Of a stretch of DNA of 64,000 bases, positions 44,404 to 56,430 are shown piece after piece. How positions within the stretch are numbered: the stretch's first letter is position 1; every line of letters begins with the position of its first letter. Under the pieces are notes generated by a model that saw only the letters and a list, made by a program, of their open reading frames with translations, did no database searches and was not told the DNA's origin. The position numbers and the translations under genes were made by a program. Origin of the DNA: Whalleya microplaca (lineage: Eukaryota; Ascomycota; Sordariomycetes; Xylariales; Xylariaceae); NCBI GenBank assembly GCA_022497155.1, contig MU385747.1:124001-188000 (forward strand), written 5' to 3'.

Positions 44404-46343
44404 CGTGGTAGATGTGATGTAGGTAGGCGGGATGAAAGTTGGAAGAGTATGTAGGTAGGACAAGGAAGTCAGAATCTACTGCAGGTGTTCTGATTGCTGG
44501 TATGACTGTATGTGTCTTTGATTCTGGATAGTAACACAATAATCAAGAATGGGTGCTTGTGTCTGTATTTGTAGTTGAAGGGCCCTTTGCCTCTTAGACT
44601 AGTGCTGGTTTACTAGTGAAGAAACATGACATAGCCCAGATTAGGTAATTGGTCATCACCTGTGCGTTGATTGGCTGAAGCTACCGCCAGTCCATGTAAG
44701 GCAACCAGCCAATCACTGCATCATTGATTACTTGCAGAGAACCCAGATTTGCTACAAGATTTCTTGCATACGCAGATACGTACCCTAGCAGCAGCCCTAT
44801 GAAGCTCTAGAACGTTGGAGCTGACCCTTCTAGCCTCACTCATTGGCCCCTTCAGATCTGGTAGAAATTCTATGACCCCATCATCACCTTACAAGTGTAT
44901 GATTACGATCAGAAATGCTCCATCGCTCGCCTCAGATCCTACCAGTGAATCCTACCACGATTGATCGTTTGCTCCTGCATCCCTACCTAATGATCAAATG
45001 ATAAGATTTCGGGCATCGAGCATCTCAGATTAGGCGTCTACGGAGCATTCTTCGTCCTCGTTATCAGATCAGACTTGCTTATAACTTGCTTATAACCCTT
45101 GTCAGTGTTTCTAATAGTCCTTTGTGATTGAGCATGCCGTGTTGCTTAGGTGTTCATCATCGTCATGTTGTGCGTTGCGTTTGACTTGTGACTCTTGGCA
45201 TAGGCTGACTATTTGAGAATGCTTGGGGCTGGAACTTTCGGCACGCAAGTGACCTATTGCTCCTCGATACCATGCCTTAGTTTGTTTCCGAAATATCCTC
45301 TTTTTTCCATCTTTTCCCTTCCTCTCGCTAAATCAGAGCCAGAGAACATGGATTCCCCTGGACTACTATTGAGTTTGGCCTAGAGGCTAGAGCTCTAGGA
45401 TACCAACTACCAACAAAATTCCAGAGACACGCAACCAATGGCTTATATGGAGTCCTATATCTGCAGCAAAGGTGACCTAGACAGGTCTGACTTTCATTTG
45501 CTGTTTCTGCAACCTGATAAGTAGATCATATTTGTCAGAGGCGGCATATATCATTACCTGTATTAAAATCAGGCCATGCATGCAAGAATTCCGCCGGCCT
45601 CCACGGCCATATGGTTGGCGTAGGACATCTCACTAAATGCCATGCTAACGCACGATGAGGCAGACATCTGACAGCAAGCGCACCAACCCCAACATATCGA
45701 TCAATGAGACTCGAGAGAGAGGAAGGAGCCTTATGTCCGTTCAGACTCAGATTGATAGCACCTTCGGGTCCTCGGGTCCTTGCGGGGATGGACATGATGA
45801 GCGATCAGGCCGAAAGCCGCCAGATGATGCGAAATCTAATTCCATCCGGGATCAACACCAATGTCTCCTAACCAATGGGTTTACTCGGTATCTGGATCAT
45901 AATCACTGAGTCGGCTACAGTCTAAGTCATTAAGATTGCGATGTGATATGGAGAAGACATTCTCACCTTTGCGTTACCACGAAGCGGTCACACATCGCTT
46001 CACATGACTGAGCTTTATTGAAGTCGGTATTACACGATGGGAACTCAGCAAATTGTTTTCGGCTATACATGTACTGTGAAGTTGTCAACTCGATGTCTTA
46101 CATCTTTCCCCTGCTTCTATACCAGATCGGGGCAATAGAGACGCTGCCCACACGCAATTATATCCAGTATTGCTTGGTCTACTTTAAAAGTTATAAAGTA
46201 TGTTGGGAAGCATTCAGAGAGATCCTCAGAATGCATTAGATTCTAGCTCTCACATACTATTTCTTCTTAATCCTTCTAGAAAATATATATACTATAGAGA
46301 AAGAAGATAAAAAAAAAGGCTTCGTGAGATCGAACTATTTAAT
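44404..46343. other. Intergenic region, no gene seen
   Basis: 1.9 kb between divergently transcribed genes; no domain, RNA gene or repeat of note was recognised. The right end has a purine-rich leader (AGAAAGAAGATAAAAAAAAAG) just before the next start codon. Confidence 0.4.
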
Positions 46344-47079
46344 ATGGCTGCCCGCAAGATCCTGCAGTTTCTAGCACTAAGGGCTGCCGTCGTGTATGCC
46401 CAGACCTTCAACAACGGCCCCTTCCAACTGCGCGTCACCAGCGAACTAAATACAACAACCAACGGCACGTATCCCTCCCTCCCTCCTTCCCATCCATCCA
46501 TCCCCATCCATCCCAACACCCCCCACACCACATCACCCTAATGAATACCCACAACCCACAGGTCACGTATACCCCTGCGTCGAAACCCTCGGGCTCTGCT
46601 ACGAACCCGGCAGCCGCCCCCGCAGCGCCACCAGCGGCTTCTACCTCTCCACCCGCGGGCAAGGCGACTACAGCTCCGGCCAGCTCACCTTCCAAGCCTC
46701 GGCATCCACGGCCTCCGGCCCCGTGGGCCTGATCTACGACCCGGGGACCAACGTGGCGGTGCCGATCCTGAACCAGACGGCGCCCGGCGGCGCGCAGTCG
46801 CTCGGCTTCGACCCGGCCACCCGCAACCTGCTGATGGCGGGCGTCGACGACTCGGGCGAGCCCGCGGGCACCTCGCCGCCGAACCGGCCCTATAACAATT
46901 GGTACCTGTGCTTCGTGCAGCTGGGCGGGTACACGGAGTTGTTGGTCGCCTGGGTCCTGGGCGCGAATCGCGGGTGGGCTCCGACTAATCCGACGTGTCA
47001 GCCGGTGAATATTACTATGGAGACGTTTGCGCAGCCGTATGGGGGATCGTTGCTGACTACTGAGGCGTTGGGACGCTGA
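46344..47079 (+). CDS. Small secreted fungal protein with a non-canonical intron
   Basis: Exon 1 (46344-46464) encodes a signal peptide ending in VVYA and then QTFNNGPFQLRVTSELNTTTN, the NGPFxLxV start common to secreted fungal proteins of unknown function. Exon 2 (46562-47079) continues HVYPCVETLGLCYEPGS, SGFYLSTRGQGDYSSGQLTF, GPVGLIYDPGTNVAVPIL and NNWYLCFVQLGGYTELLVAWVLG, ending at TGA 47077. The total is 212 aa. The obvious GT donor at 46469 gives the wrong phase; a GC donor at 46465 keeps the frame, so the intron appears to be GC-AG. Two cysteines early and two late may form disulfides, and several N-glycosylation sites (NTTT, NQT, NIT) are present. Function unknown; a cell-wall or effector-like role is possible. 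Confidence 0.72.
46470..46519. repeat. CCCT/CCAT repeat tract inside an intron
   Basis: Tandem CCCT and CCAT tetranucleotides in the intron of the small secreted protein gene. Confidence 0.8.
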
Positions 47080-47863
47080 GTGTGCTGGGTTGGGCTGGTT
47101 GGTTCGTTGGTTGACTGTGGCTGTGACTGCTCTGAAGGGGTGTAATAGGCGAGCATTGGGTAGACGGTGTGGGATTATATTCATATCCTTCTGTACTATA
47201 TTTTGTCTGTCTCGGTGTTCTTAGTATTTGTTTGGTGTCTGAGATATGCTTGTAAAAGGAAGCACTTGTCTCGCGATTCTGTCATAGACCGCATCCCGTC
47301 TCTACCATATACGTCTAGCCGCATTGTATTCTGTCTATGACTGGCTGCTATTGTTCTGCCTAAATGTTCATATTTTCATCGGCGAGTTCTTGGATCATTG
47401 TAATAGGCGTGCGTCTTGCAATAGTAGATGAGTTACTATAGCAGTGCACCGCATTGTCGATCCAATACAATATGTCAATTACTTGAGGCCGTAGATCAGT
47501 CAACGATTTAATCAAGGTAAAATAAGTTGAGTCAAACTGCCACTCGACTGAGTCGAAGTGGTACGGAATCAGGTACTCATTAATGAATATCTTGTTCTAC
47601 TTACAAAGGGAATAAGTTGTGCGTGGCTCCATACAGATATATGAAGCCCGAGACCCAGTTGGCATCAGCCTGGTATCTCTCTATATGGTAGAAAGCGCGG
47701 GTAAAGCTATGGCAAGTACATAATCGCAACCTTCACCCTTTAATTAGAAACGGAATCTAGGTCACATGTTCCATGAAACAGTAAAGTCTGGCCCATATAT
47801 ACGGGCTACTATATACTAAAAGTATATACGAAGAAGTTAAGGATATCCAAGCCCACCAGTAGT
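47080..47863. other. Convergent intergenic region, no gene seen
   Basis: About 0.78 kb between two convergent genes; no feature recognised. Confidence 0.4.
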
Positions 47864-48994
47864 TTATACAACCGGCCAGCCACTTGAGAAGTCGATATTG
47901 TTCCATCCGAACTGCTTCTGGCCATCAGCATAGCCAATCGAGGTGTTGACATAGTGATAATACAGAATCTGTAAAAATAGACACGGTCAGTTTATCGTGA
48001 TGAGAGAGGTTGGATGAACATGTGACTGAGAACTCACCGGCCCATTAGCAGGATCCTGGTAGACACCTTGGCCGCCGGGACCATAAACATTGCCATGCGA
48101 CTCCAGAACGACCGTACCGCCGCTGCTAGTGCAGGCAACACCATTCTTGTCAACAAAGCCGCCCGTGGGCGAGCTAGACCGACACACCATGACCTTGTAC
48201 TCCTTGCCGGCGGCCGGTTTGTTCGAATCATAGCCGCAGCACTGGCCCTTGCTGTAGAACAGATAGTAGTAGCTGCCGTACTTGAACAGCGTGGAGCCCT
48301 CCTCCGCGGTCGTGACCGAGTCGTACGCGAGGTTGTACGTGGTCGCGCCGCTCGCCACCGCCTTCGGCGGGCTCTTCATCTCCACCTGGAAGATGTCGCC
48401 CCAGAAGCTGCCGAACGTGAGCAGGTACGTGCCGTCCGCGTTGATTAGGCTCGCGTCGATCGCGTTGTACGCCTTGCTCGACGACGACCGGATGCCCGTC
48501 GAGCCCAGGTCCGTCCACGTGCCCACGTCCAGGCTGGACGAGGTCGCGACGCCGATCGCGGAGTCCTGCGAGCCGGACGTGCTCACGGCATAGTACATGT
48601 AGTACGTGCTATCGATGAGAGAGACGTCAGGTGCCTGTGCAGGGTTGTTAGCCTCCTAGTCATCTCCATAGTGGCATACATATGGGGGTGGGCTTGTCAG
48701 CGGGGGCTGTTGTGTCTCACGAACCCAGAGATCGTCTTTACCAGCCAGATCGATAGATGACCCGGAGGGCAGAGCAGCGCCTTGGTAGGTCCACGGCCCG
48801 GTAATATCCGGTGCTGTGTGAACCGCAATCTTGCCGCCTGTCGAGAAGCGGAAGTAGGTGCCGTCGGATCGACGAATGATCGACGGGTCGTGGGTATTGG
48901 TGCAGGTACCGGAGCAAGCGTTCGGGTCAGCATAACCCAACGCCGTCCCTAGCAGCGGGACAAGTCCCGAAATAACAAGACAGATCTTCACCAT
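47864..48994 (-). CDS. abnA: GH43 endo-1,5-alpha-L-arabinanase
   Basis: Three exons (48994-48725, 48634-48038, 47968-47864) join in phase to 323 aa, the normal size of fungal AbnA. A signal peptide ([20 protein letters not shown]) precedes [20 protein letters not shown]. The three GH43 acidic residues are present: Asp36 in THDPSI (base), Asp150 in NAIDASL (pKa modulator) and Glu202 in AEEGSTLF (acid). DDLW-APDVSLI across the first splice and [18 protein letters not shown] across the second are strongly conserved family motifs. The enzyme is secreted and hydrolyses alpha-1,5-linked arabinan of pectin side chains by inversion in a five-bladed propeller. The first donor (GTTCGT) is weak, but phase and homology support it. 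The symbol is by family resemblance to Aspergillus abnA. Confidence 0.93.
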
Positions 48995-51239
48995 GATGAC
49001 CGTCTGTAGTGCCGAGCCTGATAGGATCAGCTATGGCGTATGTATGTAGGTAAGTAGGCAGATAACTATTTGCCGATCAGTTACCACCACTGGCATGAAG
49101 AACCACGACGCGGTAGAGTAGCATGCCGCATAGAGATCTTATATGGAAGCCCTCGGAATAGCTGGATCACAAGCGCTTTGATCATAGCCACGAACCTCTC
49201 TTACGTGGCTGCGTCCACATGAGCCTAGAACGCATCTGTCAAATTTCCTAATCCGGAAAGCGGAGTATTTTCTTGTGGCCTCATTGGAGGAAGAAAGTCG
49301 TGAGACTTAGTAGCGCTGGATGCATATAATGGAGGAGGGTCAATATGTGGGGAAGAATTTCGATTGGTTATGCCTTACATACATCTCTTTGAACAGCCCA
49401 TGGTACGGCGAGTGTTCAAACGGGGCGTTTCTCACTCTGCCGAAGACCGATGGTGTGAATAGAGGAGATTACACCGGAGAGATATGCTCTCTGAAGTCCC
49501 CTCTTCGTAAGTGAACTAGAGAAATTGACGTAAGTGCGATACGGCGTTCTCGTATGATAGTCTTAGTCCATGCGCCTATGGTGAGAGAATCAGCTATCCC
49601 GTAAAGCTTAATACGAACTTATGAGGGGTTGACCCTGCACCGCTGCTCGGGCCAGGGTATAAGCTTTATACAATCCCTAGGAAATATGTAGAATATATGA
49701 CTCGTGCTGAATGTCGAATTAAACGTACGAAGCTTGTTTGTTAGAACACTCAAAGTCCCTTAGCAAGTGCTGAATTAGTAATATAAGTATCCAAACCTAG
49801 TAGGTCACGCGTATTCCTTGGTCTAATATTTCAGTTGGCAGTAATTCCAGTATTGAATAGATAGTATTTAGGAATTCTACTTATATTCATTTTCTATAAA
49901 GCTATAAATAAGAATGTTGGTTATATAACGAAAACTAGGTATGGCTAGGAGAGCTTGGTTTAAACGAAGTTTGGTAATCAATCAGACTCATCGCATAATT
50001 AAAAACTCTTAAGCTAAGTTCCACTCTATATTCATATAGAATAAGACGCGAACGAGGACAAATTTTTAATGTAGAAATGACTGAATAAATACTGCTAGGG
50101 AAGAGGAAAAGAAAACCTAACCAAAAACTGGAAAACTTTAATACCACGAGATGAATTTATAACGTAGCAAAACAACACAGTGATTGCACGAAAGACTAAC
50201 TAAAAGGTTGTTTAAAGAACAACTTCTATATATACAAAACTAAACAATAGATGAATTTAGATAGTCAGAGCTAAACGCGGCTTATGGACCCTACTTGGAG
50301 GAACACGATTGCGATTGTGATATATTTTTACAATAAGGGTATTTGTTAGGTATCGCTGCTAATATAAAGCTCGAGTAAATAATAGTTCTGAGCGCCCTGT
50401 ATTTATATATATATTTTCACATCCTATGAGGAGATTACTTAGACAGTCGTAGCACTTAATTTACTAGTTGCGACTACGGCGTCACTTATAGGACACATAT
50501 ATACACAATGACTGTGATATATATACATAAAATGCGTCCATAGGATATGTATTAACGCATTTATATATCCGGTATGAAGGATAAGTATTAGGGATAGGTT
50601 AAGGATTTTACCCCCATGAAGGGAATAGAGCCTATATTTCCCAAGGCTTTCCTTGATGATACCTCGCGTTCGATGCGTCCCATGGGTTTCATTTAGAGAT
50701 TCAGACTGAGATGTTATTGTCTAGAAACCTTGCGTCCCGACGTCCATAAGAATCCATATTGGCTCATTATGAGCTTCCGGTCATACACGTATAATGATAG
50801 CGTAGATCGAAAGTTTCCTGATGTTTCCGAGGTGTCAAAGTTCCTTAGAGAACACTTCACAACTGATCTAGGTTAGAGGCTGATACCCGTGGGGATCTGC
50901 ATTTGTCGTATGAGAGCCTGCAGCCTGCTTCCAATTCGAACCGACTGTTCCACTTAATAATAATCACTTTTATTTGTACAAGTGTATGCTTACGTAGTCA
51001 CGCTGAGCAAATTAGAAGTTGGGAGCACTAGATTGTATTTGAGTCTCTTCTCATGCATGAAACATACATTATCATTTACGTTTTCCGCTCTAAACGCCAA
51101 ATTGCATCTGCCTGGTAACCTATCAAAACAGGGTATCCTAACCGCCGCACCGCTCAATGCCGAACACGTCTTCTAAAGATCCACCCCATGACACATCCAT
51201 TCTTAATGAAGCACTTCATTACCGCCAGTCACTCGATAC
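48995..51239. other. Gene-free region with an AT-rich core
   Basis: 2.2 kb. The left end is the promoter of the arabinanase gene. From about 49.7 to 50.6 kb the sequence is markedly AT-rich with many TA steps and no usable reading frames, as expected of an old mutated transposon or simply unselected DNA. No family could be assigned. Confidence 0.45.
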
Positions 51240-51962
51240 CTATTCCCCATTGTATGCAACCACCCGGGCAAGCTTCCGCCTCGTGAAACATTCCGACACC
51301 GCAAGCACCGTGACACACAACTGAATAAGGAACATTGGGATCAAGTTGTACTGCCATCCCCTCATAACATTCAGGTGATTCCGAATATCGTCTCTTGCAT
51401 CCAACAGATCTAATTGCAAAACAGCCGGGAACCAATTCTGCGGCGTCCAATAATCCACGTAGTAGCGCTCTCCGTCTAAACCCGCAGCTAGAGAGACGTC
51501 AATAGCCTGTCCCCTGTGTGCGTTCGTGACCGCGAACACATAAGCCAGCGCTCCAGTCGTGAGAAAAAATGCTGGGATATTAATCGACACCCAGAAGTAG
51601 TAGATAAATCGAGCAGCAGTTCCGAGTGCAGTTGTTTTGTTGAGAGACCAATGTCGAAGGAGAAGGGCCAAAATGCCGCCGAGTCCGATTAAGACAAAGG
51701 CTGTTCCGGCAGCACCATTGCTCGTATGCCCTTGATCAACCATGATGTGCTCTGGTTCGCCGGCCAGAAGAAAACTCGAGCCATTGTAGTTCACAGAGAA
51801 TCCAAGGCTGGCTCGTCGGTGCAACCATGCGACCATGCTGCTGATGAAGGATAATTCGATGATAGAATCGACCATAAGTAAGGCAATCGCGATTTTCAGG
51901 GCCAAGGATAGTCTCGAAGTGTCACGAGACTGGCCCTCGGGAGTCGACTTGTTGAGAGCCAT
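51240..51962 (-). CDS. Four-pass fungal membrane protein, function unknown
   Basis: Single exon, 240 aa, start ATG 51962. Hydrophobic segments lie at about residues 20-46 (LALKIAIALLMVDSIIELSF onward), 84-104 (AGTAFVLIGLGGILALLLRH), 115-146 (ARFIYYFWVSINIPAFFLTT onward) and 207-226 (NLIPMFLIQLCVTVLAVSEC). The loop between the third and fourth carries YYVDYWTPQNWFPAVLQLD. Proteins of this outline are common in filamentous ascomycetes and have no assigned role. No signal for secretion or catalysis is seen. A 13-bp tandem repeat lies about 160 bp upstream of the start. Confidence 0.75.
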   Translation of the reverse strand: MALNKSTPEGQSRDTSRLSLALKIAIALLMVDSIIELSFISSMVAWLHRRASLGFSVNYNGSSFLLAGEPEHIMVDQGHTSNGAAGTAFVLIGLGGILALLLRHWSLNKTTALGTAARFIYYFWVSINIPAFFLTTGALAYVFAVTNAHRGQAIDVSLAAGLDGERYYVDYWTPQNWFPAVLQLDLLDARDDIRNHLNVMRGWQYNLIPMFLIQLCVTVLAVSECFTRRKLARVVAYNGE

Positions 51963-52909
51963 TGCGATTAGGATAGAGAGCTGACGGGAGAAGGTTGCAC
52001 GGGTGACGGTTATGTGACTTATGTCCAGGGCAGTTCTCGGTTGACTTTATAGGTCTGGGGCCTAAGGCTATGAAAAAATAGAAGCTGACATCATCCCAGA
52101 CACTGAGCTGAAAAAATTGCACATTGGAAATGCACGTTGGAAATGCATGCTGGAAATGCATGTTGGAAATGCATGTTGGAACTTCATATTGGGATTATGT
52201 TGGCGCTAGCTAGGCAGGCTAGGTCTTACCAGCTGATAGCTGATTGGGCAGCATTATGCATGTAAGACGCCCAATTGTCAAAGCTTACGCCCCCATGTTA
52301 CTCTGCTGACGAGCGTTCCATCTCGTTGTTATAGCTTACTTATTAGTGAGGCCACAGCTCTACAAAATAGTTGAACAAGGCTCTCTATTAACATCCTATG
52401 ATGCTTACATAATTCTATGCCAATACTGAAGAGCATGGCAACAGTATTTCACTATTCGGCAAGCATAATAATCAAGCACAGATTACTGCGTAATGCTCTT
52501 CCAAAAACGGATACTTCGAGTGTGACGAATTTCGATATAGCACACAGGTGGGTTTACTATTGTCTTAAACCCTTCTAGGATCTCAGGCGCTTATTGGGCT
52601 GTTGTGTTTCCGCCAGCATCCACTATAAAGCTCTACTTGTTAAGACATCCGTGCGACTCACCATTTGATTATAAAACTAAGGGGAGAAAATGTGCTACGT
52701 GCAAACCCAAATGAACAATATGAGTTATAGGGAGTTTTATAAAATTTTCATTAGTAATTTACGATCAGGAATCTTTAAGATAGACCCCTATTGATGAATA
52801 TAAATATGTTTTCGCACTCTCGCGCAAGCCATCCCTATCGAACAGCTGCAAGCCCCTAGTGCCTCACTGACATACCCGATTCATAACTTGGAGAAACTCC
52901 TCCTTATCC
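51963..52909. other. Intergenic region with a minisatellite
   Basis: About 0.95 kb between the membrane-protein start and the end of the oxalate decarboxylase gene. Apart from the minisatellite at 52124-52199 nothing is recognised; the stretch 52.25-52.85 kb is AT-rich. Confidence 0.4.
52124..52199. repeat. 13-bp minisatellite, about six units
   Basis: Units TTGGAAATGCATG (with CTGG, CACG and other single changes) repeat at 52124, 52137, 52150, 52163, 52176 and partly at 52189. The array is in the promoter region of the leftward membrane-protein gene. Confidence 0.88.
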
Positions 52910-54408
52910 TCACCTATCCTTAATAATAAGCTGTTTCTCCTTCTTTAACGACTCTGCAATTTCAATAGGAATCTTCAGAATATTTGCCACGATATCTGCC
53001 GGAGTCAGTGCAAGCCACTGGGTCAAAGGGATATCCTTGACACGGTCGCTCTTGTATATCTCAATCCATACCAGATCCTCAGTCTTTGAGGTATTCTCTA
53101 TGTAGTGGCCTGGTATTGTTAGCTCAAATGTGGAAATGTGAAAAGTCTAAAACTGACCGCTATTAGTAGGGAATGCGGCCGTATCACCCGCTCTGAAATC
53201 AAAGGTTCGAGCAGCGGCGCTACCTATAAACACAGTTGCGCGACCCTGGCCTTTGTGAAAGTAGAGCCATTCTTCGGCCTGAAAATCATGTTAGTGATGA
53301 TGATGAACTTTCTGGTCATGGAATTGCTTACATTAGGATGCCAGTGCAATTCTCGAAGACCACCTGGGAACACTGTTACAACGGTAGCCGCTATTGTGGT
53401 TGCTATGGGAAAGGTCCTTGTGTCGACGATACGAAGTGTTCCACCGCCCCCGGGTACTTCTTCCAGGGGATGGTCCTTGGAGTAATATACAAATGATGCA
53501 TTGCCTGTAAGCTCGCCATTACCGCCGGTAACATTGTGTATGTCAACTGTTCCATTGGTAATGTATGGATTTGTAGATGGAACTGATCCGAATACGGATT
53601 CAGGAAGTCCAAAGTTCTTAGCCAGGATCGATTTAGGGGTATGTGCGACCCAATCGTCGACATTGAAAGTCGTGCTAAAATTAGTTAGCATGAAATATTC
53701 TGTGACAACGCCGGCGAACTGTGATGGCTTTACCCTACAGCATCGAAATCACCGTCGTCAAAGATCAGGAGGAATTCATTTTCATCCTCCAAACCCTGGA
53801 CCGTATGAGCAATGCCTTTTGGGAAGTACCAAATGTCTCCCTCTTCGAGCTTGGCAACTTGATACTGCCCATTCTCATCAACGCCCGAGACCAAGATTGA
53901 CCCGGCATAAAGATATCCCCATTCGGCCTGAAGTCACATGTCAATATTGGGCCAATCGTCAGAAACCGCACACATACTACTCGATGCCAATGAAGTTCTC
54001 TTATTGAGCCTTTAGTTAAGTGCTGTTGAGCAGATGAGACTTCGTGACTCGCAGGTAGATCTTGAATAACTTGTTCTCGGACCCAGCCGCCCCTGAGAAT
54101 TCTCGTCTTCGAGTCCGAGAAGCTCCACTTCAGGTTTGGCACAACACCATTGTCAGTGCTTTGCCGTCCAAGGTTATCCGGGTTCTGAAGATCAAGCGCA
54201 TGATTGGTACCGCCTAATATACGTGATTATTAGATATAACGGATCGATAGTAGAAAGAGCTATAGAACACACCTGAAAGCGGAGCACCTTTGCCGTTACC
54301 ATCAATCGGTTGGCCATCCTCAAAGCCACCGTTGCTTTGACGCTCGATGACGGAGCCACTCACGCTACATATACCAAAGAAGATAGACGAGGCTTGGGAC
54401 ACTCTCAT
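52910..54408 (-). CDS. Bicupin oxalate decarboxylase
   Basis: Six exons (54408-54273, 54213-53978, 53927-53734, 53674-53332, 53278-53158, 53109-52910) join in phase to 409 aa. A signal-peptide-like start (MRVSQASSIFFGICSVSGS) precedes two cupin domains. Cupin 1 has RELHWHRVAEW, with metal ligands His120, His122 and Glu126, and His165 in GIAHTVQ. Cupin 2 has RELHWHPNAEEW, with His299, His301 and Glu306, and a histidine in SGHYIENT at about 345. This duplicated HxH...E...H manganese site defines oxalate decarboxylases, which convert oxalate to formate and CO2. The exon 2 donor is taken as GTATGT three bases past an alternative, because it restores family spacing. Secreted or wall-associated homologues detoxify oxalate or relieve acid stress. 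The lid-loop residues that separate decarboxylase from oxidase were not resolved. Confidence 0.92.
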
Positions 54409-55927
54409 TTTGGCGATTTGCGTAGGAGATCAACCAGAAAAATAAATTTTTAATAGTTCGTTTCGCTCAGAGCCACGCGAGATCAGACAGGTTTATATAT
54501 CCTTTTATCTGGGGATCTGCATCCGAATACATTTCACATGCAGTGTCTTGGCTCAAGTCTCTACTCAACCCTAGTCATGAGAACAAATACAACGGGGCAA
54601 GTTGCCCTACCGGTGAGTATCATAGCACTATGTAAAGGTTATTATTGACTGATTAAAGAGCTTAATCCGACGCGTATGCAGCATTGCTCATCTCGCTTGT
54701 GCGGGGCGCCTATAATCAACCATATTCCCCAAGGCATCATCGATATTAAAATAACGTCATGCCTTGGCATACATTTGTAAGGGAAAATAATACAGCCATG
54801 GTATGGTAAACACAACCCAAGGTTACAGCAGAAACACCAATTCTTGATACAAATTTGTGTACCTTGTTTTAGTCATTGTTCTGCGGCCTCTTGCACCATC
54901 TTTTAGTATTATTGCAGTATGTTGGAGAGATATCTAATGACTAGGTTCAACGAAGTTGATTGACCCTGTGAGCACACCAATTCATATTTAGAATCAAGGA
55001 AAATTACTTACAAGGTAGAAAAACTAAGTGATATGTGGATATCCTGTACCTCCTGCAGCGATAATTGGGTTGACTCTATTATAAATTACCTCTTGGTAGC
55101 CTCGACACGAGATTTATATTGGCTATCTCAGCATCTCGACCTGATGTATAATACATTGAATAAAGTATTCGACATATGTTATCAGACCTGCACTGATAGT
55201 AAGTCTTCGTTAGATGCTTGTATTGAAAGTTTCGTAGCATGAAGTACACTGATATAATATAGCACATATGCATGTTTCGAGCTCACCAAGATCATCGGAT
55301 CGGTAGCTTGTATTATCGCATGTTTTATTCCAAAAATCACCTCGGATAAATCGTCTCATGGCTTGATAGCTCTTTTCATGGCAAAATACCAGAAATGAAT
55401 GGATATTGTACCCATTACTGAGATGCTCTCATGCAAGCTTTCCGAGAGGATAAGAAGATGGATGTATCTTTAAACCAGAATTGAGGAGGAAATAGTCTTT
55501 GATGTAGTTTAGAACAATGTCCTTTAGCCTCGTTCATGCATTACATAGCAAGTAGCAAATGATGGACGTATATCAAGATATGTTTAATAAATACGAACCA
55601 GAGGAGATATGGTTATACTGATATTCAGTTCTTGGTAGTACCTTACAGCAGTAAGAGCTGTGAACTGAATGGGGAAAACTATTCGCCGTTGCTAGACTGG
55701 ACATATCGCCACGCGCTCATACAGGGGGTATCATAAAGTTTTGCTCAGTCGATCAATAAGCTAGAGTATGAGTTACTCTTGGTGATACTTTAAGTTCGCC
55801 AAAAGCTAATCAATGAGGCAGTCTTTCCTTATTTCTTTCTCGTTTTGCTGGTAGGTATATTCTCTCAAGGCGATATCCCATTTGTAACCTAGTTTCGTTG
55901 TGGTAATCACTAGAAAATTTCAAAAGA
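54409..55927. other. Gene-free region
   Basis: 1.5 kb. The left end is the promoter of the oxalate decarboxylase. The rest is AT-rich with only short ORFs lacking recognisable features. Confidence 0.4.
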
Positions 55928-56430
55928 TCAACTTGGGGAGCGTAAGATGAGTAAATTTGGTTCAGGTCTAGCCTCGGCAGCCTTTCTCTGCCTCATGTTT
56001 TTGACTATGTCGAGGTTGTCGCCTCTGTGTATTGCAACCATGCCTTGTACGTCGAACGCCCTTTCAACAACTGCCACGTTAGTACGTATAAGTCTATTCC
56101 AAGGCAAAAGTGAAGTAGCTCTGTAGGTATCACACGCGCGCAGCATCGCAGTCGTAAATTTTGTAGGGCTTTTGTTAGCGGAGTTCTGGGTGTCTCGAGT
56201 AACAAGTTCACATCTACGGTACTTAAGACTCTGCGAACAATGGCCACACTACCCCGTGCAGCAGATGCATACAGTCGCTTTGGCCTTGGACTTGAGACAC
56301 TGCGTCTCACATGGCTAAGTAATGTGTTGGTGCTCACTTCATCTCGTTCTGCTAAAGTGTTGGTACGTGAGAAGACTACAGATCTGAGATATCGACAAGT
56401 CTGTATCAAGGATTATGGTCAAGGAGTCGG
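55928..56430 (-). pseudogene. Ankyrin-repeat (possibly F-box) gene remnant
   Basis: On the minus strand one frame reads RLYASAARGSVAIVRRVLSTVDVNLL...TPLTKAL, which resembles an ankyrin repeat (A-A-x-G-x-x-x-I-V-x-x-L-L, then T-P-L). Another frame lower down reads GMVAIHRGDNLDIVKNMRQRKA, again repeat-like, so at least one frameshift separates them. The preceding segment contains MIHRLLDHNP before a stop. No intact gene can be assembled. The identification rests on short resemblances and is moderate at best. Confidence 0.4.

Noticed and set aside
46435..47184. 249-aa minus-strand ORF
   Set aside because: Shadow of the second exon of the secreted protein, which has a clear conserved pattern on the plus strand.
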